This document shows positions 13,388 through 25,900 of a stretch of DNA of 64,000 nucleotides, piece by piece (the first letter of the stretch is position 1; every line of letters starts with the position of its first letter). The DNA comes from Closterium sp. NIES-65 (taxonomy: Eukaryota; Streptophyta; Zygnematophyceae; Desmidiales; Closteriaceae), in assembly GCA_948144175.1 (NCBI GenBank), contig CANXME010002463.1, positions 2,069,001-2,133,000 on the forward strand, given 5' to 3'. The position numbers and the translations under genes were made by a program. Under the pieces are notes generated by a model, which was not told the origin of the DNA, made no database searches, and saw nothing but the letters and a program-made list of their open reading frames with translations.

Positions 13388-13600
13388 GGATGAGCAAATG
13401 GCGAACTCGAACATGTTTGGGTTCGAGTTCGCTCGAACATCAACTTTTCCCGAACCGAACACAGTTCGGTTCGGCGAACAACTTAGGGTTCAGGAGCTGT
13501 TCGCCGTTCGCCCTTGGGGGCGAACATTTGGTATGTGTGGGCGAACTCGAACATGTTCGAACCGAACATGTTCGAGTTTGCCCGTGGTCACTTTCATTAT
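13388..13600. repeat. Subterminal palindrome cluster, left end of the hAT element
   Basis: Several GAACATGTTCG-like palindromes and GTTCGGTTCGGCGAAC variants crowd the first 215 bp, including CGAACATGTTCG about 13552-13575. hAT transposases commonly bind short motifs repeated near both ends, so these are probable binding sites by analogy. Confidence 0.65.
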
Positions 13601-13741
13601 AGTCACAATAGAGAAACACGGAATCTGGAGGGTTGGGAAGATAGATAGGGGGGTGGAAGGTGTATATATAATCATGCAACGCACACTAGCATACGACACC
13701 ATCATGTAGTGCCTATATAAAAGTCACTGCCAAATTACATC

Positions 13742-16700
13742 CTACGCCTGCACACCACTGCTACTACCAACAACAGCATGCTCCGCGTCAGAGGTGTCGC
13801 CAGCACCCACCCCCACCTGCTCCTCCTCCCCCTCCTCCTCCTCCCACTCGTCGTCCTCCTCCTCCCCCTCGCCTTCAATGGCGAACTCTGGTGGTGCCTC
13901 GCCTTTTGCACGGCGGCCCCCGCCTATCCTCTGTCCAGGGTGTGAGGTGTACCATGATCTGAGAATCATGGAAGCTCGTGTCCTCTGAGAGGCTAGGCGG
14001 TGCCGCTTCCAGGATATGAGGTTGCGGTCGAGGGAGAACACGCGCTCGCTCGACGCGGACATGGCAGGGATGGCAAGATAATCCCGGGCCATGCGCCTTA
14101 GCGTCTGCATGTTGGTGGCGCTGCGCCAATACTCCAACGCTGACACGTCGCACCGCACCCTCTCTGATAAGTACCTGCCAACCTCGTCATCCTGCACCAT
14201 CCCACCCCTCCCCGCCTCCTGGCTCGCCGACAGACGCGCCGCAAGTCGTCGGCGACTAGGGAGAAACTCGGCGTCTTCGTCGTCATCCGCCGCGTCTCCC
14301 TCCTCCTCCTCCGTCACTGGGGCAAGTGGGGTCGGCAGAGGGGCAATCGCTGCAGCCCGGGCCTGGTACTCGGCCACGCGTTCGCGAACCAGCTGGATCA
14401 CCTCGCCTGACGGGGGACGAGGCCTCGCCCTCCGCTCTGTATCGGGATGCAGCGTCTCCCAGTGCGCGTCGTCAAACCACGCCGCCTTCATGGAAGGGTC
14501 CAGGAAGGTGGCGATCCACAACTCGTTGCTTGACATCAATTCATACTTCTTCAAGAGACCCAGCGCCGCCTCAATCATCGGCTTCAGCATAGCCGATGGC
14601 CCCTTGGCAAGGCGCGACTCCATAGCGTCGATCAGGCCATTGTAGTACGGCAGGACCATCGACACTGTAGGGTACGCCGCTCCCTCTGCGGCCTTGGAGA
14701 CTTTGGCGAATGGGCTGAGGAAGGTCTTGACAGAATGCAGAGTCTCCCAGTGTGCGTCCGTCAGGCGCAAGGTGTCCATCTTCGCCTTGTCAGCCTTCGA
14801 CACGCCCTGTCGGGTAGAACGTATGGGTGGGCGGGTGATAGGATGGAAAGTGGGGTGGTTGAGGTTGTTGGAGGTCCGAAAAGTTTAGTCAAGCATGGCC
14901 AACAGTGGTGCAAGTCCCAGAAGAAAACACCCCGACCGACATACCAACACATAAAACAGCATACACAACACCTGGCACACACACACACCTGTGTCTGGGC
15001 AAAGAAGACAGAGATGGGTTCCTGCAGAACCCCGGCTCGCTCGACCATGTCGTGGGTCGACCCCCAGCGTGTAGGGACTGTCCTGCACCAGCTTCAATGC
15101 TGGCTTCGGTTTGGCGGGGTTGCCCTACGCGTTCAAACTCCACTGAAGGCCCAAGAACTTCCCCGAGCGCTGTGGCGAGTAGCCTATCCACGACGCCATC
15201 TCTCTCAGAATCTTCAGCAACTTGCGGATGGCGGTCACAGCGAGTGCTGCCTTCACTGCAAGGTTGATCACGTGTGCCAGGCATCTGCGCACATCACAAA
15301 ACATTCATGGCGGAGAGAAAGGGAAGTGTGAGTACACATTGGCATAGATCCGAGATACACTACCACTCTCAAGCCGCATAGGCCCACCCGCCTGTACTAG
15401 AACCACAACATGTTCACATCACAGGAACGACGCACCCAGACTCCCTCATCGCACATCCCACGCACACTCCCTTTCGTACCAGAAGTGCATGCGCGAGTTG
15501 AAGAAGCACTGGCCACCACCCTCCTCCGACATCCATCTGAAAGCGGCAGTGTTGCTGGAGGCGTTGTCCGAGGTGAACCCAAGACAACGCGTCTCCAACC
15601 CCCACTGCACCACCGTCACCTCAACCACCCTCGCCATCTGCTTGCCCGTGTGACGCCCGTGAATCTCGCGGAATTCAAACACCATTGTGCGCAGCTGGTA
15701 ATTCTCGTCGATCCAGTGACCCGTTACCACTAGCCACGCCCTGTTGTTGGGCGACGTCCACATGTCGATGGTGAACGACACCCTGCACCCCAGCTCCCCC
15801 TCCTTCGCCAGCATCTCCGCGATGGCTGACTGAAGAGCGGCAGCCGCATAGACCACTGTGTCGCGGGAAACCGTCCAGCGCGAGGGGATGAAGTTTTTCT
15901 GCGCGCAGTTGCGGTTTAACAGGATGAGTAGCTCACGAAACTGGAGAGGGGAAGAGACAAGGGGGGAGAGGGGAGTACACGTCAGGGGGATGGGATGAAA
16001 ATAATATAGCACTGCATTGGGCCACACGCAAACAGTCAAAACACAAAGGGACAGACACGTCCACTAACCACATACTTGCCCAATCATGCATGGGATGGGA
16101 TGGGGCACTTACACCCTCGGCCTCGACGATGCGGAAGGGGAGGTCGCAGGTGACCACCAGCTTCGTGATCGCCTGCCGTAGCTGCACCGAGGTCAGTTTG
16201 ATTGTCATCCACCGCTCGATCCCTCCTGACCCATCACCTCCACCAGTCGCCATCGCTTTCCCCTTGGCGAGCTGCGGCCAAGTCTTGGCATGTGGCCACT
16301 GATAGACGTAGCCATCCGGCACTCCCTTGTAGCCCCCTCGGGGAAACGTCTCCCCTGGCAAGTGAACGGACGGGGTGTGGTAACGGTGATGCCACACATG
16401 CATGTGCGCAGTGTGGAAGCTCGCAAAGTGCCGCTCGCCCGGGGTTGTTGTGGATTGCTTCCACGAAATCCTGTCTGTGCAAATCTTGCACTGACGCTTA
16501 TCGTCTGCCCCTAACGGTCCGAACATCATAACTTGCCACCCCGGCTTCCTATTACCCTTGCCAGTCCCCTTACTACTCTCGGACCCTCCGTCCTTGTCTA
16601 GGAACTCGGGAGCGATCACACCCTCGCCCAAGGGCTCCCCAGTGAACGTGCAGGGATACGCCCGCTCTCTCAACTTGTTCGCTTTCTTCCTCTGCCTCGG

Positions 16701-16850
16701 CTCCCTAATGGTCATGGCCTTTCCCCCCCCCACCTTAACCCCCACGCTCCCTCCCCCTTCACGCACATGCTGTGATCCCGCCTCTGTCGCCGCCCTTCCA
16801 CCACCCTCTCCCACCTCCTCCTCCCGGCCCTCTGGCTCCAACCCATCCAT
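13742..16850 (-). CDS. hAT transposase, five exons, intact frame
   Basis: Predicted exons are 16850-16113, 15940-15462, 15284-15129, 15082-14989 and 14806-13742. All have GT-AG borders and phases that match, giving 843 residues. Domains: an acidic and basic N-terminus; a BED zinc finger with C121, C124, H141, H146; the RNase-H-like catalytic core with D305 in TIDMWTS and D371 in FTSDNASSN; CLAHVINLAVKAAL after the second junction; and the C-terminal dimerisation region with YWRSAT about 715 and SASSERVFS (E743). The first Met after an in-frame stop was taken as the start. Intron 3 is only 48 nt, but splicing it restores VPTRWGSTHDMVER, a conserved hAT block. The protein would cut and join the element's own ends. 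Splice sites are predictions; without splicing the frame does not run through. Confidence 0.85.
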
Positions 16851-17189
16851 CTCGTGGTCTTCATCATCAACGTTAGCGTTGGATGGTGCCGCACGTTCCT
16901 AATGCCCGATCCGAATCCTACGGCGAAGGATACGCCCTACTTGAGCCCTTTGCGGAGATGCTCGCTGAACCTTAATAGTAACCCTAAACTCCCTACACTA
17001 CGTTAAACCCTATGCATAGATCTATCTATGTAATGTTCGTTTACACTCCAAGTATTAACGTGCACTTGCTTGCACCTAGAACAAGGAGGCTAGGGCGCCT
17101 GTGTGAGGGAGCGCTAAAGCCTAAACAACTTCTGAGTTTGAGCTCACGAAATGAGCTCAAACAAAAATTGGCCGCGACCTAAATCTGGT

Positions 17190-17411
17190 CGCGGCCAATT
17201 TTGACGCGAACACTTTTGGTGTTCGCGTCGAATCCCAGCCGAACACGAACATGTTCGTGTTCGGCTTGGAGAGGCGAAATCCAAAGCCGAACGTCGAACA
17301 TGTTCGGCCGAACACCGAACATGTTCGGCCCGAACAATTTAGCCAAAAAAAAAAAGCCTGTTCGGTTCGCCTCGAACATGTTCGAGGCGAACCGAACAAG
17401 CGTTCGGGATC
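17190..17411. repeat. Subterminal palindrome cluster, right end of the hAT element
   Basis: At least four GAACATGTTCG palindromes (about 17246, 17297, 17315 and 17385) lie among GCCGAAC/GTTCGGC flanks. They mirror the cluster at the other end in motif but not in exact order. A further inverted pair GGCCGCGACC/GGTCGCGGCC lies about 17170-17200. Confidence 0.65.
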
Positions 17412-18184
17412 TTGCTCATCCCTAGACGCAGGTAGGGCCAGGCCCCGGAGGAAGGGGAGGGAGAGACCGAGGGAGACCAAAGACAAGGACACGGGAGGCC
17501 ATGCCTCGGAGACGAGGCAAGGAGGGGTGACCAAGGCGGTGGTGCCAAAGGAGAGTCTGGTGGGACAGCAGACGACATGAGCAGGGGGCAGACTCAGGAC
17601 CAGACCTGGACGCCGCAGCAAACCTCGACTCGACGCAGCTATCTGGCCAGACTCAGGACCAGGAGGAGACTCAGTAGTAAGGGTGTACAGGCTCGACCCT
17701 GGCCGACGGGTGAACGTGGCCAAGTGTCAGCCTGTCCAAGCACACATGCAGTGGGTCACTCGCTGACTCGCAGGAGTGAACTGGTCAACCCCTCGATCCT
17801 GTAGGTCCGCTCCACTCACCAAGTTCGTAGAGAACGAGGGGAGGTACAGACCACACAGGGTGCCAGAGGGGGCTGCAGGGCACGGAAGGACAGTGGAGAA
17901 GCTAGCAAGGACAGGACCCCCAGAGGGGTCTGCCAAGGAGACCACGTGTGGCCCACTGTGAGCGAACAGTGGCGTCAGCATCAGCAGCAGGGGCAGGGGA
18001 GGCACCAAAAGTGAGGTCAAACAGGGAGAGGCCGTCTGCCCTATCGCACTGCAGGAAAAGCTGCAGATCATCTACCCAGACCTCAAAGTCCACTGCCCGA
18101 CCCTCAGCGTCAAAGGTGAGAATGCTAGGGGAAGCCATAACAGCAGTAGGTGGCAGAGACTGTGCTCTTACTAGGTAGGTGGAG

Positions 18185-19195
18185 CGATCGGGCTACTCGG
18201 CGGCTCGGCTGTCGGGCGGCTCGGCTGCAGGGCGGCTCGGCTGCAGGGCGGCTCGACTGCTGGGCGGCTCGGCTGCAGGGCGGCTCTGCTGCTGGGCGGC
18301 TCGGCTACTGGGCGGCTCGGGTGCAGGACGGCTCGGCTGCTGGGCGGCTCGGCTGCCGGCCGGCTCGGTTGCTGGGCGGCTCGGGCGGCTCAGCTGGCCG
18401 GCGGTTCGGCTGCTCGGCGCTGCGGGCGCTGGGAGGTGGGGTCGCTGGCGGTGGCGAGGTCACAGGTGGGGGCGGGCCGCAAGGGTGGGCGGGGCCGCGT
18501 TGGCGACGGGGCCGAAGTGGGCGACGGGGCCGCAGCGGGGCCTAAGAGGGGCCGACGGGGCCGAAGTGGGCGACGGGGCCGAAGTGGGCGACGGGGCCGA
18601 AGTGGGGCCGTAGCGGGGCCAACGGGGCCGAAAGGGCCGTAGCGGGGCCGTAGTGGGGCCGCAGCGGGGCCGAAGTGGGGCCGACGGGGCCTTAGCGGGG
18701 CCGTAGCGGGGCCAACGGGGCCGTAGCGGGGCTGTAGCGGGGCCGCAACGGGGCCTAAGTGGGGCCGACGGGGCCTAAGCGGGGCCGCAACGGGGCCGAC
18801 GGGGCCTAAGTGGGGCCGACGGGGCCTAAGTGGGGCCGACGGGGCCGTAGTGGGGCCGACGGGGCCAAAGCGGGGCCGACGGGGCCGTAGTGGGGCCGAC
18901 GGGGCCTAAGCGGGGCCGACGGGGCCGTAGCGGGGCTTAAGCGGGGCTGTAGCAGGGCCGACGGGACCTAAGCGGGGCCGATGGGGCCGTAGTGGGACCG
19001 TAGCGGGGCCGTAGCGAGGCCTAAGCGGGGCCGACGGGGCCGTAGCGGGGCCGACGGGGCCGTAGCGGGGCTGACGGGGCCGTAGCGAGGCCGTAGTGGG
19101 GCCTAAGCGGGGCCGACGGGGCCGTAGCGGGGCCGAAGCGGGGCCGTAACGGGGCCGACGGGGCTGTAGCGGGGCCGAAGTGGGCGGCTCGAGGA
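18185..19195 (-). repeat. GC-rich tandem arrays in the copia-2 leader
   Basis: Two arrays occupy the space between the primer site and gag. About 18185-18400 is built on GGGCGGCTCGGCTGC units. About 18470-19195 is built on GGGGCCGACGGGGCCGTAGC units with many one-base variants. Open frames across them are by-products of the repeat. The same position in copia-1 and copia-3 also holds arrays, but of different units. Confidence 0.88.
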
Positions 19196-19340
19196 GCAGT
19201 AAGGGCGGCCAAAAGGGGCCACTAAGGCGACTCGGGACGCTCTTCGGGTTAGGAGCCAAGCGCGCTCCGGGCAGGGAAGGGAAAAAAAATACGTGGTGGG
19301 CCCTAGGCAGAATTCCCACTTAGGAACCTGCTCGATACCA

Positions 19341-19467
19341 TGACGAGAAGTGAGGATGGATGAACTATGAAAGAGTTGGGTACAAGTACTAACCCTAATT
19401 GGGTTGTACCCCATATGGGCTACCCCACTACAGCCTACACAAAAGTATAAGCTATAATGTTTTGACA
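19341..19467 (-). repeat. 5' LTR of copia-2
   Basis: A 127-bp LTR starting TGACGAGAAGTG and ending TTGACA on the plus strand. It is followed directly by ATAAG, the right copy of the target duplication, and then by gypsy-2 gag coding sequence. The primer binding site lies immediately to its left. Confidence 0.93.
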
Positions 19468-22400
19468 ATAAGCCGTCGTACTCTCACAGCGGAGAAACTT
19501 GACTTCTTCCGCCGACCGGGACCGAGGTCCTTCAAAAGCAGCAACTGGGGACATCGGTCTCGTGGGACGAACAAGGGCGCTACGATACGTACCGTCGTTG
19601 CGAATGCTGATGCAGCACCGTTCAAAGGGCGCTGCTTCGTGTGCAATAGGCCGGGACACTGTAAGAGCGAATGCTTGGAAAACGCTAAGGGAAAGGGGGA
19701 AGCTGAGCAGCATAACAGACCAAGCAGCAGAGAAACGCTGGGAGTCATTAGCTGACGGGCCCTCTACTGACAGGTCACGCTGCTCGCCCGACCCAACCGA
19801 CCCTCACCGAGTGATTGTGCCGGTTCACGCAATCGACCACACCCGGCCAAATATGGAGGGTACTACGGTAGACAGCCCCATACTGCTTAGTGGGAAAATC
19901 GGGACAGACTTAGTTAAAATCTTCGTAGACGGGGGAGCCAGCCATAGCCTTATCAACACTGCCACAACACGGAAACTACAACTGTCACTGGACAGATGCT
20001 TACCTGAAATCGATGCAAGACTGGTCGACGGCACGCTGCTGGCGATACGGGAACGTGTAGACCGGGTTCGGATTCGATGCTGGGGTAACTTCACGTTTAG
20101 CCAAGAAATGCTCGCAACGACCCTCGACAGATCCGACATTTTAATCGGTCGTGATTGGCTGCGACGACATAATCCTTGAATCGACTGGACGACGGGTGAG
20201 TGCATTGTGCGAGTGCACGGTAACAACATCGCCTTACCTCGCTAGGGCTCGCCTGAGTCTTTGTCGGTGCGTGTCAACGCAATCACGATGAAACGCGCCG
20301 TAGCGGGAGGAGCTGACGTGTACGCGATTGACATTCGGGAAGCCGAGGCAGCAGACAAAGGGGGGGATTTACAGAAACTGCTAACCGACGTACCGGATGA
20401 CCTGGCAGCACTCCTAAAGCAGTACAGTGAAGTATTTCCGGACGATCTGCCGGCGGGACTGCCACCTCAGCGACCGCACGACCACAGGATAGAACTAGAA
20501 CCGGGGGCACAACCGTGAGTACAACGACAGTTGCGACTGACCCAACCTGAATTGAACGAAGTGAGGAAGCAACTGAATTACCTGCTCAAAAAGGAGTTTA
20601 TTCGTTCGAGTTCGTCACCTTTCGCAGCACCGATAATGTTCACTACGAAGAAGGACGAGGGTTTTTGCATGTGCATAGACTACAGAGCACTAAACAAAAT
20701 TAGCATTAAGTCCCGTTACCCCATCCCGCGAGCGGACGAACTGATCGACCAACTGCGTACTGCGTACAGCCCGGGTTTTTTTCGAAAATTGACCTTCGAG
20801 GAGGTTACCACCAGATCCGCGTCGACCCACCCGACAGCCCCAAGACAGCCTTCCGAACACGCTATGGATCCTTCGAATATACAGTCATGCATTTCGGATT
20901 GACCAACACCCGCGCCAGTTTTCAAATGACCATGAACGAAGCTCTCCGCCCATTTTTAGATAAGTGCGTCATCGTGTACCTTAATGACATACTGATTTAC
21001 AGCCTCGACAGATCCCAGCACTTACAGGACATCGAAGCCGTTTTTAAAATACTGAGTGAGAACCGCCTACTGACCAAAGCCTCTTAGTGTGAGTTTCTAC
21101 AGGACCGACTGGAGTTTTTAGGACACATTATTTCAGCTGATGGAATGGACATAGACCCGAAGAAGATTGCGACGATTCAAGCATGGCACTGCGCCGACCA
21201 ACTTGACCGAGTTGCAGAGTTTTCTGGGGTTTGTCAACTATGAGCGGTGGTTTGTCCTCGACATGGCGAAGTTGACTGCCTCGTTGACCGACCTGCTGAG
21301 GAAGGGGGTTGCGTACACATGGGGGGAGAAAGAGCAAGCTGCCTTCTCGACCCTCAAAAATATTTTGTGCTCGCTGCTCGTGCTTCACATCGCAGATCCG
21401 CACCGTCTGTTCGAGCTCGTCACCGACGCAAACAACGTCGTTGTGGGAGCAGTACTGTTGCAGGACTTCGGGAACGGCCTCCAACCAATCGCGTACGAGT
21501 CCCGCAAGCTTCACCCGCCCGAACGCAACTACCCGATACTCGACCGCGAGATGCTGGCGATCGTGCACGCGTTCAAGGTGTGGCGATGTTACCTCACGCG
21601 AGCAGACGTGACAGTACGGACAGACCACTGATCACTACACTATCTTCACGCCCAACTGAACCTCAACCCATGACAGATCCGCTGGTTGGACTATCTCGAG
21701 TCCAACTTCCACTACACGGCCACGTACAAAAAAGGTGCATCCAATATCGCCGACGCACTCACACGCCCCACCGCCCAACTCCACGCCATCCTACTCGCCC
21801 AAACCAACCCACTTCTAACAGGCCTATTCACCCATGGATACAGGACTGACCCATTTTTCACGACTGGGAATTCACAGCAACTGGTAGAAGCAAAAGGAGT
21901 CTATTTCGTAAAAACAGGCACCAACCGTATCCGGGTGTTACCGAGGGAACTGTTACTGCAGGAGGCACACGACGGGATTACCTCGAGACATTTTGGGGCT
22001 GCATAAATGGGACAGTAACTGCAGCGGTACTACTACTGGCCAGAGCTGTTGACTGACGTACAGCACCACATGGGCTCATGTTTGGGGGCAACGACGCGGT
22101 TATGGTGGTCGTGGACAGGTCGACGAAAATGGCACACTTCGCTGCGTGCAAGAAATCGATCTCAGCCAAAGAACCCGCTCGCCTGTTCATCGCAGCCGTC
22201 GTTCGACTGCACGGGATACCAGCCGCAATAATCAACGACCGCGACACGAAGTTTACAAGCAACTTCTGGAAGAACCTCTGGGAGCAGCTCGGGACCAGGC
22301 TACAGTTCAGCTCGTCGTACCATCCCGGGACCGACGGTTAAGCGGAGCGGACGAATCAGACGATGGAGCAGTTGATTCGTGCCACGTGCGATGACCCGAC

Positions 22401-22840
22401 AACTTGGGAGCAGTAGTTGCCGCTGATTGAGTTCGCGTACATCAACGCCACGTCAGCGACGACGCAGCAGTCCCCGTTCTACCTGAACTACGGGCATAAC
22501 CCTACAGTGCCCATGGCGCCGAGTTCGGACAACCCAACGCCACGTGCACAACAATTTGCCGAAATTCTGCAAGCTACCCGCACCAGAGCCGCTGAAGCAA
22601 TTAAAAAAGCAAATGCCATCGCTAAACGCAACTCTGACCGCCACCGCCGCTTAGTCACATACCAGTCAGGTGATTACGTACTGCTCGACACACATAACTT
22701 AAGACTGCCCATCGTACCCGTCGTACTGCCCGCATTACTGTGGACAATTCCAGATGAGCCACATGATTACCCAAGTGACAGCACACTTACTGTTGTCGAC
22801 AAACTGGTACATTAGCCCTTCATTCAACGTCACCCTGCTT
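19468..22840 (+). mobile_element. Ty3/gypsy chromovirus gypsy-2, main part
   Basis: A broken plus-strand fossil, the oldest layer of the nest. Parts here: C-terminal gag with zinc knuckle CFVCNRPGHCKSEC about 19638-19680; protease VDGGASHSLI about 19930; reverse transcriptase about 20530-21090; RNase H about 21370-21630; integrase about 21690-22700, with the core motif INDRDTKFTSNFW about 22230. At least half a dozen breaks split the coding region. The gag N-terminus and 5' LTR lie beyond gypsy-1 and are outside the window. Copia-3 separates this part from its 3' end, which resumes at 30167. Confidence 0.87.
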
Positions 22841-22974
22841 TGTCAGAATGAGAACCGAGAATGAGGAGTGACTAGTAGGAACAACAGTACAAATATGTCA
22901 AACCCTAATATGGTGTACCCCTTATGGTGTGACCCACTACAGCCTAGAACCACACAAACATATAATGTTTGACA
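22841..22974 (-). repeat. 3' LTR of copia-3
   Basis: A 134-bp direct repeat of 30033-30166 with 2 mismatches; TG...CA ends; the target duplication TGCTT abuts it on the left. The polypurine tract adjoins at 22975-22984. Confidence 0.95.
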
Positions 22975-25900
22975 CACCCCCATAGGCAAAGTGGGGGAGA
23001 CCTAGGGGTCACAAGACCAGTCAAGGCAAAACAAGGCAAACAAGCTCAGGGTGGATCTCGAGGATTCCACACAAATTCCGAGCACAAGCAAGCGGTCACA
23101 AGACCAGTTCACATGCAGTTTTATAATAGAGCAAGAGGTACAATGATCACAAACTAACAAGACAAACATGCAGGTATATATATAATGATCACAGTACAGG
23201 TAAAGTCAAGAAGTAAGTAAGTGAGAAACAGTCGGCACAAGGCCTAGAAGAGTGCAAAAACGCTGATGGTCAACAGGCGGAAGCGCCTTGGTGAACACAT
23301 CAGCAGTGTTGGCTTCAGTGGCCACGTAACGCAGAAGAAGCTGACCACGCTGCTGTAGCTCTCAAGCTAGAAAGTAACGCAGAGCAATGTGCTTCGTCCT
23401 GTGCTCCAGTCTGTGCTCCTGGCACAAGGCAATGGTTGCCTTGTTGTCGACGTACAGCACTGGAGGAGAACGAGGCTCCTCTCCAAGGTCAGTCAGCAGG
23501 TAGGTGAGCCAGCGAAGCTCCTGGGCAGCCATGGCCGTGGCGTAGATCTCAGCCTCACAGCTGGAGCTGAGAACAGAAGAAGAACGAGTAGAACGCCAAG
23601 AGACAGAGCCAGAGCCAAGACTGAAGGTGTAACCCTGAGACGACCGCTGAGTAGCCTGGTCGTCTGCCCAAGAAGCGTCTGAGTTCCCAGTGAGAACAGG
23701 CCGGTCTCGCCCTCCAAGCACTAGCCCCATGCCTGACGTACTGCACAAGTAGCGCAACACCCTCTTAGCTGCATCCATGTGCTCCTTCCGATGACGGCCG
23801 GGAGCAACATAGCGTGCTAAGATGCTGAGAGGGTATGCTAGGTCAGGTCGAGTGCAGGTCATCAGGTACATGAGGCAGCCCACAAGCTCTGGATACGGAC
23901 CACTCGACTCTACGGACTCATCCGAAGGCAGAGCTGAGAGCGAGTGACCCGTAGGCAGAGGAGTGGACTGAGGCGAGGAGTACGTGAAGCCGAAGCGCTG
24001 AAGGACCTGCTGCACCATGTGTGACTGAGTCAGAGTAATGGTGCGGCGTGCTCTGTCCCGGGTGATCCGCAAGCCAAGATAGCTTGTCAGTTCACCCAGG
24101 TCTGTGCACGTGTGTCTCTTCTGCAGCTCGGACTTCACGTGGGCGAGTGCGGCAGTGTCGGTAGTGGCAAAGACCAAGTCGTCGACGTACACGAGGATGT
24201 AGAACGGCGGCAGCGAGGTGTCGGTGCGCAGAACAGCGACGGGTCAGCAGTAGAAGGAGCAAACCCAAGAGCCGCAAGTGTAGTCCTCAGTGTGTCGTGC
24301 CACTCACGCGGCGCCTGGCGGAGACCGTAGACTGGCCGCCGGAGGCTCCACTGGGTGCCAGGAGGGAACGACCCAGTGAAGCCAGGTGGGCGGCGCAGCC
24401 AGATCTCCTCGTGCAGGCTGCCCTGCAAGAAAGCTGTGCTGAAGTCAAGAGAGTGGAGCTCGTAGTCACGCTGAGCGGCGACGTGTAGCAGAACCCGAAG
24501 AGTGGTCATCTTCGGGGTCGGGGAGAAGGTCTGGAAGAAGTCAACTCCCTCTCGCTGACTGAAGCCTCGTGCAACGTAACGCGCCTTGAAGACAGGCGGA
24601 GAGCCCGGCGGCCGCTTCACCCTGAAAATCCACATGCCACTGACGATGTTCGCCCCAGGTGGGGGAACCTCGTCGACGTAGGTGCCTGTGGACTTCCAGG
24701 AAGCCATCTCTGTGTCCATGGCTGACTGCCACTGAGAGGAGTAGGGACCGGCCATCGCCTCTGCGTAAGAGCGTGGGGTCGGGATGTCTGGTGCATCCGG
24801 GTCTCCCTCAGGGGCAACAAGCATGGACACGAGATGGGGCAAAGCAGCGGCAAGGCAACCAAACTCCTCCTGCCTGTCCTCAAGGACGTCCGTGCCAAGA
24901 GCACACTCACCCCCGACGGACGGAGGACAGGCAGACCCAGACTCAGCAACAAGACTCGCTGCGTAGTCTAGACGACACGCAGCTGCAAAGTCGACAAGCT
25001 CAGTGACTAGGGCAGACGCAGCAGCGGACTCAAAGGAAGGGTCAGTGACAACCGTAGCCAGGAGACGTGTGACAGTAGGACTGGCAGCACGAAGGGAGTC
25101 TGACTCCGGGTCAGCAAGATCAGGAAGAGAGGACGCATGAGGCGACGGGAGAGCAACACGCTGCGGAGCAGTGGACTGACGAAGCGCCATCCGGTGCGTG
25201 CCTGGGACAGCAGGAGGACGCTCACGCGGGACACGACTACCAGTGGTAGCAGCTCGAACAGGCGACGCTCGACGAGACGCAGGTGACACAGGACGTGACG
25301 CAGGCTCACGTCTCTCAGCAAGACCGTCAGTCGGACCAGTGTAAGGAGCAGGCACAGGGAGTGGGGAGGCAGGCGGTAACTGTGGCTGTGACTGGACAGA
25401 CGGCGGACACTCTAAGGCGAGAGGAGAACAAGGAGGAGGAGGCTGACCAAGAACCTGCTGAAGGAGCGGAACGAAGTACGGTCGTGGCCGTGCAGCAGCT
25501 CTCGAACCAGCAGAGACACCAGCGGTAGCAGCAGCACCTCGAGAAGCAGCAGCACCTCCAGCACCAGGGTCCGCAGCACCTCCAGCAGCACCGCCAGCAG
25601 CAGCAGCACCTCCAGCAGCACCGCCAGTAGCAGCAGTACCTCTAGCAGCACCGCTAGCAGCAGCTGCACCTCCAGCACCAGGGTCCGTAGCACCCACAGC
25701 AGCTCCAACGCCCGGGTCCTCAGTACTAGCAGCACCTCCAGCAGCACCGCCAGCAGCAGCAGCACCTCCAGCAGCACCGCCAGCAGCAGCAGCACCTCCA
25801 GCACCAGGGTCCGTAGCACCCGCAGCAGCGTCAACTCCGGGGACCCCAGCACCAGCAGCTCCACTACGGAGACTGATGTGCCTAGCGTACCACTCTCGAA

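Larger units (their letters stand above)
13385..17424 (-). mobile_element. hAT-superfamily DNA transposon, apparently complete
   Basis: A 4040-bp element with 13-bp terminal inverted repeats TAGGGATGAGCAA (13385-13397 and, inverted, 17412-17424) and a perfect 8-bp target duplication GACGCAGG (13377-13384 and 17425-17432). An 8-bp duplication and a TAGGG-type end are typical of hAT. It is inserted in the integrase part of copia-2. One minus-strand spliced transposase gene fills the centre, and both ends carry clusters of CGAACATGTTCG palindromes. The ends match, the gene frame closes, and the target duplication is intact, so the insertion looks young compared with its copia host. Confidence 0.93.
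9496..19467 (-). mobile_element. Ty1/copia retrotransposon copia-2, carrying a hAT insertion
   Basis: A minus-strand element bounded by two 127-bp LTRs (9496-9622 and 19341-19467) with a perfect 5-bp target duplication ATAAG (9491-9495 and 19468-19472). The primer site about 19327-19340 reads TGGTATCGAGCAGG on the minus strand. Parts: tandem leader about 18185-19195; remnant of gag from about 18138; a protease-to-integrase remnant about 17700-18000; integrase split by the hAT element (about 17432-17720, 13155-13376 and 12480-12900); linker about 11800-12480; reverse transcriptase about 10300-11100 (YVDDLVFAT); RNase H about 9830-10270. It is clearly broken, with roughly ten breaks and parts of gag/protease absent. 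LTR divergence is 5 of 127 positions, so it is older than copia-3 if rates are equal. Confidence 0.93.
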
